DNA of 64,000 bases from JANQPX01 sp050633905 (GTDB lineage Bacteria > Pseudomonadota > Alphaproteobacteria > Geminicoccales > Geminicoccaceae): assembly GCA_050633905.1 (NCBI GenBank), contig JBOEHJ010000039.1:1-64000 (forward strand), given 5' to 3'. A program made the position numbers and the translations under genes. Within the stretch, counting starts at the first letter, position 1, and each line of letters starts with the position of its first letter. Below the pieces are notes generated by a model. That model was not told the DNA's origin. It did not search any database and worked only from the letters and a program-made list of their open reading frames with translations. This document shows, one piece after another, positions 25,339-33,557 of the stretch.

Positions 25339-26565
25339 TCACTCCTGAGACTGAGAAGAAACCGTTGCGCCCCGTTGATGTGGTTTCATGGGCCAATAGG
25401 GGTCTCTCAGGACGCCGCCTTCTGGATCTGATTGGTCGCGATGTTGCCCATCTCCTGTTGAGATCAGCGCGGTCAGACAAAGAGCCACGAACAGTCCCAT
25501 AGCAGCAGCCAACGGCACCGCGACACTCCACGGGATAGGGGTGCGATAAGCAGGTTGCGAGCTTGCTACTTGAACGATCGTGGCCGCAGGCCTTTCCAAT
25601 TGGCCTGATGCCATCAGTTGATCCCAGTCATCGGCGAACGCGCTCAGCTCCTGCTCGGCTTCAAGCAGGCCATCTGGTCCAGAGTCTTGGTCAGTTGATG
25701 TAGCAGGCGAGATGGAGCGCAGATATTCCAACTCCTTACTGAGGCCATTGAAATCACGTTCGAGGCGATCGATCAGGTTCCCTTGTGTGTCGGCGCCGTT
25801 GGCCTGGAGCACACCTCCTAACGTTTCCAATGTTTCAGATTGTGCTGTTTTGATGGCATCCGTCAAAAAACCATAGAGCCTCGGTTCATCGGTCGATAGG
25901 GATACCGTTTGTAACATAGTCGTTGCCGCGCCGCTGGTACTGCCGATACGCAGAGCTTCCAGTGCGGCGTACCGATGTTCAAGCTGCTTCTCGGCCCAAT
26001 TCAGAGCTTGTTGCCTTTGTTCGTCGCGTTCTTGATTGCGGCGCTCGATGTAGTCCGCTGCGATCGCATCAACAATCTTAACGGCCTGGTCGCGTGTCTT
26101 GAGCTTATTAGGCTGCAACGAGATGGTAAGCTGGTCATCGTCGGTTCTAGCGTTAATGTTCAAGCCGATCCGTAACGCAGCTGATCGTGCCGCATGATCG
26201 AGACCAAGCGTGTTGATATTCTCTGAGAGATCAGCGGCCTTGGAAGACAAGAAAGCTTGTTCGACAGCCCCGGTGATCGTACGGTCGGACAGGAGGGCGA
26301 ATCGCTCATCGTCGATAGAGAATGGCCTTGTCCTGATCAATGAAGCCGGGTTGTCGGCAGCGGCATCAAGGTCGACGCGTTCCACATGAACAACGGCCTC
26401 GACGGGCAACGTCGTCGCAAATTGGACATTCAGGAAAAGTGCCGCGCCGACAAACAGAAGTACCGAGATGATCGCCAGGATTGGGCGATCGAGGACACCT
26501 TGGAAAAATGAAGCGTTGTTTCCTCTGCTTTCTGTCGCTGGGTTATGATCCCAGGCTTTCATCAT
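25339..26565 (-). CDS. Wzz/BcsF-like polysaccharide chain-length (co-polymerase) protein
   Basis: About 408 aa inner-membrane protein with one N-terminal helix (ILAIISVLLFVGAALFLNV), a large periplasmic region rich in coiled coil (ERRNQERDEQRQQALNWAE and further helices) and a C-terminal helix (WSVAVPLAAAMGLFVALCL) preceded by a proline-rich AYRTPIP motif. This is the layout of Wzz/GumC-type polysaccharide co-polymerases that set chain length. No kinase domain follows. The ATG at 26565 has GGAGAG close by; the frame opens further upstream to 26622. No wzx, wzy or export genes are adjacent, so the polysaccharide is unknown. Confidence 0.7.
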   Translation of the reverse strand: MMKAWDHNPATESRGNNASFFQGVLDRPILAIISVLLFVGAALFLNVQFATTLPVEAVVHVERVDLDAAADNPASLIRTRPFSIDDERFALLSDRTITGAVEQAFLSSKAADLSENINTLGLDHAARSAALRIGLNINARTDDDQLTISLQPNKLKTRDQAVKIVDAIAADYIERRNQERDEQRQQALNWAEKQLEHRYAALEALRIGSTSGAATTMLQTVSLSTDEPRLYGFLTDAIKTAQSETLETLGGVLQANGADTQGNLIDRLERDFNGLSKELEYLRSISPATSTDQDSGPDGLLEAEQELSAFADDWDQLMASGQLERPAATIVQVASSQPAYRTPIPWSVAVPLAAAMGLFVALCLTALISTGDGQHRDQSDPEGGVLRDPYWPMKPHQRGATVSSQSQE

Positions 26566-26874
26566 TAACTCTCCACAACATCGAACGAGTTCCAGAATAA
26601 CACCCCGGTTCTGTCCAATCATTTGGGAAAGGACCAGGTCGGCGTCAGATAGTACGCCTGCGGGTCAACGAACGTTCATGATGGCGGGCAGGTAGATGCT
26701 CTGTTATGTCGTCCGAAAAGACCGTTCTATAGCCCAACTAAATGAAAGAGGCGCCACATGTCACGCCAAATTGATCCAAACCACTGTGAAATTTACAGTA
26801 CAATCAGATTAAACAACTAAAGGTTAATATTTCTTTGAGACTGAATGCTCGATTTGATGCTGAGCCGATTTTCT
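26566..26874. other. Intergenic region
   Basis: About 310 bp downstream of hemB and upstream of the Wzz-like gene, both on the minus strand. It is AT-rich near 26740-26830. I see no gene, hairpin or repeat worth naming. Confidence 0.5.
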
Positions 26875-27909
26875 TTAGAAGGATGAGGCCTCTGCGCGCA
26901 ACGACTTGGCCATCTCAATGGCAGCGTATGTGAGGACACCGTCGGCGCCTGCCCGTTTGAAAGCGAGAAGGGCTTCAGCCATCGCCTTGTCGCCGTCGAG
27001 CCAGCCATTGCCGCCGGCTGCTTTGATCATCGCATATTCACCGCTGACCTGATACGCGAAGGTCGGTACCGCGAAATGATCTTTGATCCGTCTAACGATA
27101 TCGAGATAGGGCATGCCAGGCTTTACCATCACCATATCGGCGCCTTCCGCGAGATCGAGAGCGACCTCACGCAGCGACTCATCGGTGTTCGCCGGGTCCA
27201 TCTGGTAGCTCTGTTTGCCCTTGCTCTTGAGGGTGCCGGCTGAGCCGACGGCATCACGAAAAGGGCCATAATAAGCAGAGGCGTATTTCGCGGCATAGGA
27301 CAAGATCTTGGTGTTGGTAAAACGCTGCTCTTCCAGAGCATGGCGGATGACGCCGATCCGGCCATCCATCATGTCGGAGGGAGCAATGACATCGCAGCCG
27401 GCTTCAGCCTGAACCATGGATTGACGGATGAGAACGCTCAAGGTCTCGTCATTCAGAATATCGCCATCGTCATTCAAAAGACCGTCATGGCCGTGATCGG
27501 TATAGGGATCGAGGGCAACATCACAAACCACGCCGATCTCCGGCACCTCTCGCTTGATGGCTCTGACCGCCCGGCAAACCAGGTTATCCGGGTTCGTTGC
27601 CTCATGGCCGTCTGCCGACTTGCATTCCTTGGGCGTTACAGGAAACAACGCGACGGCTGGTATGCCCAAATTTCGCGCTTCCTCGATACGCGGCAGCAGC
27701 AGATCAATCGATAAGCGCTCGACGCCGGGCATGGAAGTCACGTTTTCCCGCTGTCCCTGGCCCTCCAGAACGAAGACCGGCCAGATAAGGTCGGCGGCTG
27801 CCACCCGGTGCTCGGCCACCATGTTTCTGGACCATGCATCCTGTCGGTTGCGGCGCATCCTGGTTTGAGGGAAGCTTGCGGTGATCGGTGTCGAGTGAGG
27901 TGAGGCCAT
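26875..27909 (-). CDS. hemB: Porphobilinogen synthase (delta-aminolevulinate dehydratase)
   Basis: 344 aa. It condenses two 5-aminolevulinate molecules to porphobilinogen, the second step of tetrapyrrole synthesis. The Schiff-base lysine lies in MVMVKPGMPYLDI, and the other active-site lysine in KGKQSYQMDPAN. The metal region reads DVALDPYTDHGHDG, with aspartates rather than the cysteines of zinc enzymes, so this is the magnesium/metal-independent type usual in alphaproteobacteria. The gene is transcribed alone. Confidence 0.96.
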   Translation of the reverse strand: MASPHSTPITASFPQTRMRRNRQDAWSRNMVAEHRVAAADLIWPVFVLEGQGQRENVTSMPGVERLSIDLLLPRIEEARNLGIPAVALFPVTPKECKSADGHEATNPDNLVCRAVRAIKREVPEIGVVCDVALDPYTDHGHDGLLNDDGDILNDETLSVLIRQSMVQAEAGCDVIAPSDMMDGRIGVIRHALEEQRFTNTKILSYAAKYASAYYGPFRDAVGSAGTLKSKGKQSYQMDPANTDESLREVALDLAEGADMVMVKPGMPYLDIVRRIKDHFAVPTFAYQVSGEYAMIKAAGGNGWLDGDKAMAEALLAFKRAGADGVLTYAAIEMAKSLRAEASSF

Positions 27910-28634
27910 GATTTTTATCCCAATTCTTCGCTCAGACCTTATAGCGGCGAAGGGTGGATAAACCTAGTGAAAGTTCGATTAGGGAGGGGGCGAGACCATC
28001 CGGCTTCGAGCACAATTCGGCGATTGCAGATCCTATGACGAACCGCGCTAAGCTTCCCATTCGCGCTGGCCGAAATATCGTGATCAAGATCTTGTCACAT
28101 CCGTTCGAAACGACCGGTGCCCATCATCTGGTTGGTGCCGCATCAACGGACCCTGAATCAGGATGGTGACACTTCGACGCAGAGCTGCTTCAATACGCGG
28201 TATTCAATCGTAACAGTGCAGAGGAAAGACATAAATCTAGTTTGATACCCATTCAAAAATTGATATCGGTTTAAGGAGATAGCATACCGTGAGACATCAA
28301 CCCCGACATCCGATCTCGGTCATCATCGCAACAACGGTGTCGGTGTTCTGAGCTGATGCTCAAGGTCATTTTGCGGAATCGGTCATGCTGAAAAGCTGTC
28401 GTTGTGAACTCGTTTGCCGTCTTGATCCTAGGCGTTGCCTGCATTTGCGCCGACAAAAAAAGGTTCGAATTCCTATGCTTTCTCGGTCACATTGATCTAA
28501 AGAAGAGGGCTTTTTTAGCGGAATTACCATCCTGATTCCTGTAAAAATATAAACAGAGGTTGCAAAACATCGTATCTCATGCTCGTTATTAGTTAGAAGA
28601 CGGTTACCGGACACACTTGTGAATCGAGGCTAAC
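27910..28634. other. Intergenic region between hemB and LdtR-like regulator
   Basis: About 725 bp between divergent genes. Short frames (for instance 27954-28169) have irregular codon use and no ribosome-binding site, and I do not support them. Promoters for both hemB and the regulator should lie here. No RNA gene or repeat recognised. Confidence 0.5.
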
Positions 28635-29087
28635 GTGAAGCAAAGCTATCTCGAAACAATACGTCTCATCGAGCGCCTTCACCGACGGTTTCTTGACGTG
28701 ATCAAGACCGAGTTGGATCGGCTTGGTATTGAAGACATTAACAATGTCCAGACCTTGATCCTGTCCAATATCAGCAGCGAGCAGCTGACCGTTGGTGAAC
28801 TTACCGCTAGAGGTTACTACCTGGGCTCGAACGTTTCTTACAATGTGAAGAAACTGGTCGAGAACAACTACCTGTCGCAAGAGCGTTCCCCGCATGACCG
28901 ACGCATGACACGCGTCAAGGTATCGCAAAAAGGGCTGGAGCTCTGCGAACGTGTCGACGCGCTTTATCAAAAGAATGCGATGGAGCTGGAGAGCGAAGTC
29001 GTCACCGAGGATCAACTGACCTCGACCAATGATGTGCTGACCTCGTTGGAACGCTACTGGACCAACTACATCACCTATTCCCGCTGA
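28635..29087 (+). CDS. MarR-family regulator, LdtR-like
   Basis: 150 aa winged-helix DNA-binding protein. The recognition-helix and wing region reads LTVGELTARGYYLGSNVSYN then KKLVENNYLSQERSPHDRRM, the latter being the MarR wing with the DxR pattern. YYLGSNVSYNVKKLVE is characteristic of LdtR-type regulators of alphaproteobacteria, which control an L,D-transpeptidase and stress tolerance. The start is a GTG with GAGG six bases upstream. No ldtP-like gene is adjacent. A rho-independent terminator follows directly. Confidence 0.75.
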   Translation: MKQSYLETIRLIERLHRRFLDVIKTELDRLGIEDINNVQTLILSNISSEQLTVGELTARGYYLGSNVSYNVKKLVENNYLSQERSPHDRRMTRVKVSQKGLELCERVDALYQKNAMELESEVVTEDQLTSTNDVLTSLERYWTNYITYSR

Positions 29088-29111
29088 GGTGATATGATCA
29101 CCTGCATGACT

Positions 29112-29150
29112 TAAGACTGGTTTCTCGTCTTCGAAGGCCAGTTTTTTTTA
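29112..29150 (+). terminator. Rho-independent terminator
   Basis: Stem ACTGG (29116-29120) / CCAGT (29138-29142), extended by weaker pairs, followed by eight T residues. It lies 25 bp after the stop of the LdtR-like gene. Confidence 0.75.
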
Positions 29151-29245
29151 GCAGCTTGGTTTGCATATAGGCGAGGGTTCTCCGATCTGATAGTGAGGGG
29201 AACCTTCGTTTTTTTTGCGTCCATCAACAGAGCCGGCCAAGCATC

Positions 29246-29854
29246 ATGTCCGACAAGCCCATCAGCCGTTTCAGCGTCCCGAAGCTCGAGGATCTCCCGG
29301 AAGACCTGCGCGAGCGCATCGAGACCGTTGCTGAGAAATCGGGCTTCGTACCCAATGTCTTCATGGCCTTGGCAAGGCGGCCAGAGGAATTGCGGGCCTT
29401 TTTCTACTATTATGATGCGTTGATGCTACGCGAAGGCGGTTTATCCAAGGCTGAAAAAGAGATGATTGTCGTGGCCACCAGTGCCGCGAACCGCTGTCCC
29501 TATTGCGTGGTTTCCCATGGCGCCTTGCTGCGGATTTTTTCCAAAGACCCAAGGCTTGGTGACCAGGTCGCGGTTCTCTATGAAAAGGCGGATATCACGG
29601 ATCGGCAAAAAGCCATGCTGGAAGCAGCGCTCACCTTGGCGACCATGCCAGATGCCTTTGGCGATGACGAGTTCGAGCTGCTGCTCGATCATGGTTTCAG
29701 CGAAGAGGATATTTGGGATATCGGCGCCATCACCTCCTTCTTCGCCTTGTCGAACAGGATGGCTCACCTCACCGACATGCGTCCCAATGATGACTTTTAC
29801 CTGATGGGGCGTCTCCCCAAGGATCAGCAGAAAAAACCTCGAAGCGAAAAGTGA
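29246..29854 (+). CDS. AhpD-like / carboxymuconolactone decarboxylase family peroxidase-related protein
   Basis: 202 aa all-alpha protein with the AhpD-type redox motif CPYCVVSHG (about residues 83-91) in the context KEMIVVATSAANRCPYC. The full-length pattern, including FVPNVFMALARRPEEL at the N-terminus and FFALSNRMAHLTDMRPND at the C-terminus, fits the 'peroxidase-related enzyme' group. It probably reduces alkyl or organic hydroperoxides through the Cys pair. The stop overlaps the start of the next small gene (TGATG), so the two are coupled. Confidence 0.85.
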   Translation: MSDKPISRFSVPKLEDLPEDLRERIETVAEKSGFVPNVFMALARRPEELRAFFYYYDALMLREGGLSKAEKEMIVVATSAANRCPYCVVSHGALLRIFSKDPRLGDQVAVLYEKADITDRQKAMLEAALTLATMPDAFGDDEFELLLDHGFSEEDIWDIGAITSFFALSNRMAHLTDMRPNDDFYLMGRLPKDQQKKPRSEK

Positions 29855-30066
29855 TGACCAAGATCTCGGCGCTTAATCAGCCCATGCCGACCGAGGATGC
29901 CAAGGCAGGCAGCCAGCGTAGCCCATCGTTGACCCGGCGCCAGCTCTTGTCAGGCACTGGCAAGGCCGCCCTCTTCGCAGCGCTGCCATTCGGCTGCGTA
30001 CCCGCTTCGAATTCGCCATTCGCCGATGGTACGTTTTGGAGCGATGGTTCGGGTTGGACAACCTGA
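29854..30066 (+). CDS. Short Tat-signal lipoprotein, possibly truncated
   Basis: 70 aa. Twin-arginine signal (LTRRQLLSGTGKAALFAALP) ending in a lipobox-like FGC, with only about 20 residues after the cysteine. ATG overlaps the AhpD-like stop by one base. The stop codon coincides with the edge of the repeat at 30065, suggesting that the original gene was longer and was cut by the repeat; alternatively, it is a genuine small lipoprotein. No family recognised. Confidence 0.5.
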   Translation: MTKISALNQPMPTEDAKAGSQRSPSLTRRQLLSGTGKAALFAALPFGCVPASNSPFADGTFWSDGSGWTT

Positions 30067-30111
30067 CGAGAAGGTTGGCGTCGCGTAAACCTCATTGGCA
30101 AATGCTTTAGG
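30065..30111 (-). repeat. Gene-end-associated repeat, copy C
   Basis: Minus-strand copy starting at the DUF924 stop codon: CCTAAAGCATTTGCCAATGA then GGTTTACGCGACGCCAACC, ending at the stop of the small lipoprotein gene on the other strand. It shares its core with 20584-20625 and 19713-19755. Confidence 0.65.
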
Positions 30112-30688
30112 TCGTTTGTGACGACTGACCATAATCTCGAGCACCATCTTTGAGAAATGCCACTTCTTCCACGGTGCTTTTGCGGCCTAAAATGGCGTTT
30201 CGATGGGGGAACCGTCCAAAGCGTTTGATGATGTCAGCATGTTCCAAGGCATAACTAAGCGTGTTCTCATCTCCCAAGGCTCGGCTGAGGGCGACAGAGC
30301 GTTCTTGCTCCACCAGCACCTCGCTATGCATGAAGGGAAGATAGAGAAACTTCCGACGTTCCTCATGAAGCTGTTGATCATAGCCCTTAGCGATAGCTTT
30401 TTCGGCTACGTCGACCGCTTTGGCATCAGTCGCAAAGGCGCGCGGGCTTCCGCGGAATAGATTGCGCGGCATCTGATCCAGCAGGAGACAAAGGGCGAGT
30501 GCCCCTGCTGCCGAGTCAGCCCAATGCGATAGCTGATCATTGGCTGCCCGATCCACCAAAATACCGAATCGTTCACAACAGGTCTGATCGAAGGCCGGTG
30601 TCGAGTCGTACCAGCGTTCTTTTGTCTCGTCCGCGAACCAGAAGGCCAGAATATCCTGAATAGCTCGATCGTCGGGCGCTTGGGTCAT
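30107..30688 (-). CDS. DUF924 family protein
   Basis: 193 aa alpha-helical (TPR-like) protein. Typical DUF924 features: ILAFWFADETKERWYD at the N-terminus, LLLDQMPRNLFRGSPRAFATD, and FLYLPFMHSEVLVEQERSV, ending with KRFGRFPHRNAILGR. These proteins are widespread and uncharacterised. Start ATG at 30688 with GGAAGAG six bases upstream. The gene ends inside the repeat copy C. Confidence 0.9.
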   Translation of the reverse strand: MTQAPDDRAIQDILAFWFADETKERWYDSTPAFDQTCCERFGILVDRAANDQLSHWADSAAGALALCLLLDQMPRNLFRGSPRAFATDAKAVDVAEKAIAKGYDQQLHEERRKFLYLPFMHSEVLVEQERSVALSRALGDENTLSYALEHADIIKRFGRFPHRNAILGRKSTVEEVAFLKDGARDYGQSSQTT

Positions 30689-30940
30689 GACGGCTCTTCC
30701 AGAAGTGACGCTGTGCCGCATAGGGGGCAACCATAGAGGCTATGTCAAGCGCACTGGCTGTGACTTGCCTATCCGATCGGGGGCCGTCCTGCACGATATG
30801 ATTCCATATCGAGCAGGACAACGATCCGTATCAGGCGATCAGCCTCTCTTGGTGAGCGTCATCCAATGAACGAAATGACAGCTTTGTGCTGCCGAACATC
30901 CTGTCCGTGATAGCGTATCAGGACCTGGTAGCTCGTAAGA

Positions 30941-31342
30941 TCAGTGGGTGCTGCCGTTCAGGCTTTCTAGTTCGACCGGATTGTTGACCTTGATTGCGGT
31001 GCCGCTGACATAGGCGGCCGACCATGAGGTGAAGGTCACCTTACGACCGCCGGTCACATTGATCACACCGTTGGCGCCAATTTTGCGGGCCTCTTCGGCC
31101 AGGTTTGGATACAGGGTTTCGGCACCAGCATAGCCGAAGGTCGATTCGGCATTGACAATACCGATGACCTTGTGCGCGACGCCGTCCGGCAAGCCCGTTT
31201 GTGAGACCACCACATCGCCGGTCCAGGCAGGTTCTGCCGAGGCTTCGCTATTGACGGTCGATGAGGTCTTGGGGGCGGCGGAACAGGCAGCGAGGGTCGC
31301 GGCTAATGACAATCCTGCGAGGAGACGTAACGTGCGGTTCAT
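30941..31342 (-). CDS. Lipoprotein with YbjQ-like domain
   Basis: 133 aa. Signal peptide with lipobox LAAC (LLAGLSLAATLAACSAAP), so it is lipid-anchored, probably to the outer membrane. The mature part (VIGIVNAESTFGYAG ... LAEEARKIGANGVINVTGGRK) resembles the YbjQ/UPF0145 fold, where the KxGANAVI-type segment is conserved. Function unknown. Transcribed alone from an AT-rich upstream region. Confidence 0.65.
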   Translation of the reverse strand: MNRTLRLLAGLSLAATLAACSAAPKTSSTVNSEASAEPAWTGDVVVSQTGLPDGVAHKVIGIVNAESTFGYAGAETLYPNLAEEARKIGANGVINVTGGRKVTFTSWSAAYVSGTAIKVNNPVELESLNGSTH

Positions 31343-31787
31343 AAGAACTCCTAACTAATGGATGGATCATCAGCACGTGAACGCAAACCATTGAGTTAAC
31401 GTGATGCGCTGACGACATGCGGGCAAGAAAATTCCAACAATGTCCAGGGTCTCTTATTAAGAATTCAATCAAAATGCAACGATAAGATAAAATATCGAGT
31501 TCGTGCTCTTAAGAAAAATGAGCAGTATTGGTCCCTGACAGAATTGACGGATGACATGTGATCTGTTCATAGAAACTCTATAGAGAACTGAATTGCCATA
31601 AAGGTGCAAAAAATGAAGCTCTGGTCGCTCGATGGTAGAGTGCTGGATCGATGGCCTCAGGTCTCGACCCATAGAAGCTTGGAGATCCGGCCCGTACGTT
31701 GAGTGACGTCACATTGCCTGCTGCTGCGTCATGGCCAGGCGCTGATGCGCAACCGCGAAAGCCCGCCCGCGGCGCGTCGCCGCCCGC
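31343..31787. other. Intergenic region downstream of guaB
   Basis: About 445 bp. The part near guaB (31709-31787) is very GC-rich and reads openly on the minus strand in another frame; it may be a remnant but shows no family. The rest is AT-rich and probably carries the promoter of the lipoprotein gene. Confidence 0.4.
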
Positions 31788-33248
31788 TTACATTTCGTGG
31801 CGGTAGTTAGGGGCTTCACGGGTGATCGAGACGTCGTGGACATGGCCTTCGCGAAAGCCGGCTTGAGTAACCCGCAAGAAAGTGCAACCGCCCTGCATCT
31901 CTTCGATGCTGGGATTGCCGGTATAGCCCATGGCCGCTTTGAGGCCGCCGACCAGCTGGTGAACGATATTGGCGAGCGGGCCGCGATAGGGGACCTGGCC
32001 CTCGATCCCTTCCGGCACAAGCTTCAGGTTGTCTTGAACCTCTTGTTGGAAGTACCGGTCCGCCGAGCCTCTGGCCATGGCGCCGAGCGATCCCATGCCG
32101 CGATAGCCCTTATAGGAGCGGCCCTGGTACAGATAAACCTCGCCCGGGCTCTCGGAGGTTCCGGCAAGGAGGGAGCCGATCATCACGCAATCGGCGCCGG
32201 CGGCGACGGCCTTGGCAAGATCGCCTGAGGCACGGATGCCGCCATCGGCGATGACGGGCACACCTTCCTTTTCGCAGGTTTCGGCAAGGTCGAGCAGGGC
32301 AGCGAGTTGCGGTACACCGACACCTGCAACCACGCGGGTGGTGCAGATCGAGCCAGGGCCGATGCCGACCTTTACCGCATCCGCGCCGGCATCGATAAGG
32401 GCCTTGGCGCCATCCTTGGTGGCGATATTGCCAGCGATCAACTGGACCGCATTGCTTTGGCGACGAAGACGCTCGATGGCTTTAAGGACACCGACGGAAT
32501 GGCCATGGGCAGTATCAACCACGATCACATCGACGCCCGCATCGATCAACGCGGCTGCTCGCTCCATTGCCTCATCGCCTGTGCCGACAGCAGCGCCCGC
32601 GCGAAGCCGGCCCTGATCGTCCTTGGCAGCACTCGGGTTGGTGTCGGCTTTCTCGATATCCTTGACCGTCATCAGACCGACCAGATGGCCATCGCCATCG
32701 ACCACCAGCAGCTTTTCGATGCGGTGGCGGTGAAGAAGCGCGCGCGCCTCGTTGCTGCCGACATCTTCGCGCACCGTCACCAGGTTGTCCGCGGTCATCA
32801 GGTCGGCGACCGCCACGCTGGCATCGGTTGCAAAGCGGACGTCGCGATGGGTGAGGATTCCAGCAAGCTTTTTGTCGTCGCCCTTAACGATCGGGATGCC
32901 GGAGATTTTGTGCTTGGCCATCAGATCGAGGGCATTGGCAAGGGAGGCTTCAGGCGGCAGGGTGATCGGGTTGACCACCACACCGCTTTCGAACTTCTTG
33001 ACCTGCAGAACCTCGGCCGCCTGGGCTTCGATATCGAGGTTTTTGTGAATGATTCCGATACCGCCTGCCTGCGCCATGGCGATCGCCATTTCACTTTCGG
33101 TGACCGTGTCCATGGCGGAGGAGATGATCGGGATATTAAGCTCGATCTCACGGGTCAGGCGGGTCTTGACTGACGCCTGGGCAGGCAGGATTTCTGAGCG
33201 TGCAGGTTGGAGGAGAACATCGTCGAAGGTCAGAGCTTCGCGGATCAT
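31788..33248 (-). CDS. guaB: IMP dehydrogenase
   Basis: 486 aa. It oxidises IMP to XMP with NAD+, the committed step of GMP synthesis. The barrel begins TFDDVLLQPARSEILP; two CBS domains (about 95-205) are inserted; the active-site loop is GIGPGSICTTRVVAGVG with the catalytic cysteine; the flap contains MARGSADRYF. Full length and typical. Divergent from the SLC13 transporter gene, with about 310 bp between. Confidence 0.97.
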   Translation of the reverse strand: MIREALTFDDVLLQPARSEILPAQASVKTRLTREIELNIPIISSAMDTVTESEMAIAMAQAGGIGIIHKNLDIEAQAAEVLQVKKFESGVVVNPITLPPEASLANALDLMAKHKISGIPIVKGDDKKLAGILTHRDVRFATDASVAVADLMTADNLVTVREDVGSNEARALLHRHRIEKLLVVDGDGHLVGLMTVKDIEKADTNPSAAKDDQGRLRAGAAVGTGDEAMERAAALIDAGVDVIVVDTAHGHSVGVLKAIERLRRQSNAVQLIAGNIATKDGAKALIDAGADAVKVGIGPGSICTTRVVAGVGVPQLAALLDLAETCEKEGVPVIADGGIRASGDLAKAVAAGADCVMIGSLLAGTSESPGEVYLYQGRSYKGYRGMGSLGAMARGSADRYFQQEVQDNLKLVPEGIEGQVPYRGPLANIVHQLVGGLKAAMGYTGNPSIEEMQGGCTFLRVTQAGFREGHVHDVSITREAPNYRHEM

Positions 33249-33557
33249 GCCATCTCCTCGCCGCCTCGGCGGCTCAACCCAGGGCTAATAATTGTGGGCT
33301 ATATAGGAGATATTGCCGCCGACGCCAAGATGTGGAGGTGGTGCTGGTGGCCGCTTCATGCAGAAACATCTGGCAAAAACCGACTTAAACGTGCATGGCG
33401 GTGGTCTTAGAGCTTTTTGGGTTCCAGTCGAGCCGGCCCACATTCCCACCCAATCAGTCCCAAAGGCACCCAAGCAAAGGGTGGTTGGGCAGGAATGCAG
33501 ACTGGTGCAGCATTGGCTTGATCCTGAAATGCTCTGCTCACAACAAAAGAGGCGTGG
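33249..33557. other. guaB / SLC13 divergent intergenic region
   Basis: About 310 bp. A perfect short hairpin (GCCGCC-TC-GGCGGC, near 33260) lies just upstream of the guaB start and could be in its leader. Nothing else recognised. Confidence 0.4.

Noticed and set aside
27954..28169. 71-codon frame divergent from hemB
   Set aside because: Irregular codon use and no start signal; no family resemblance.
28455..28475. GGTTCGAATTCC resembling a tRNA T-arm
   Set aside because: No acceptor stem, D-arm or anticodon arm can be folded around it.
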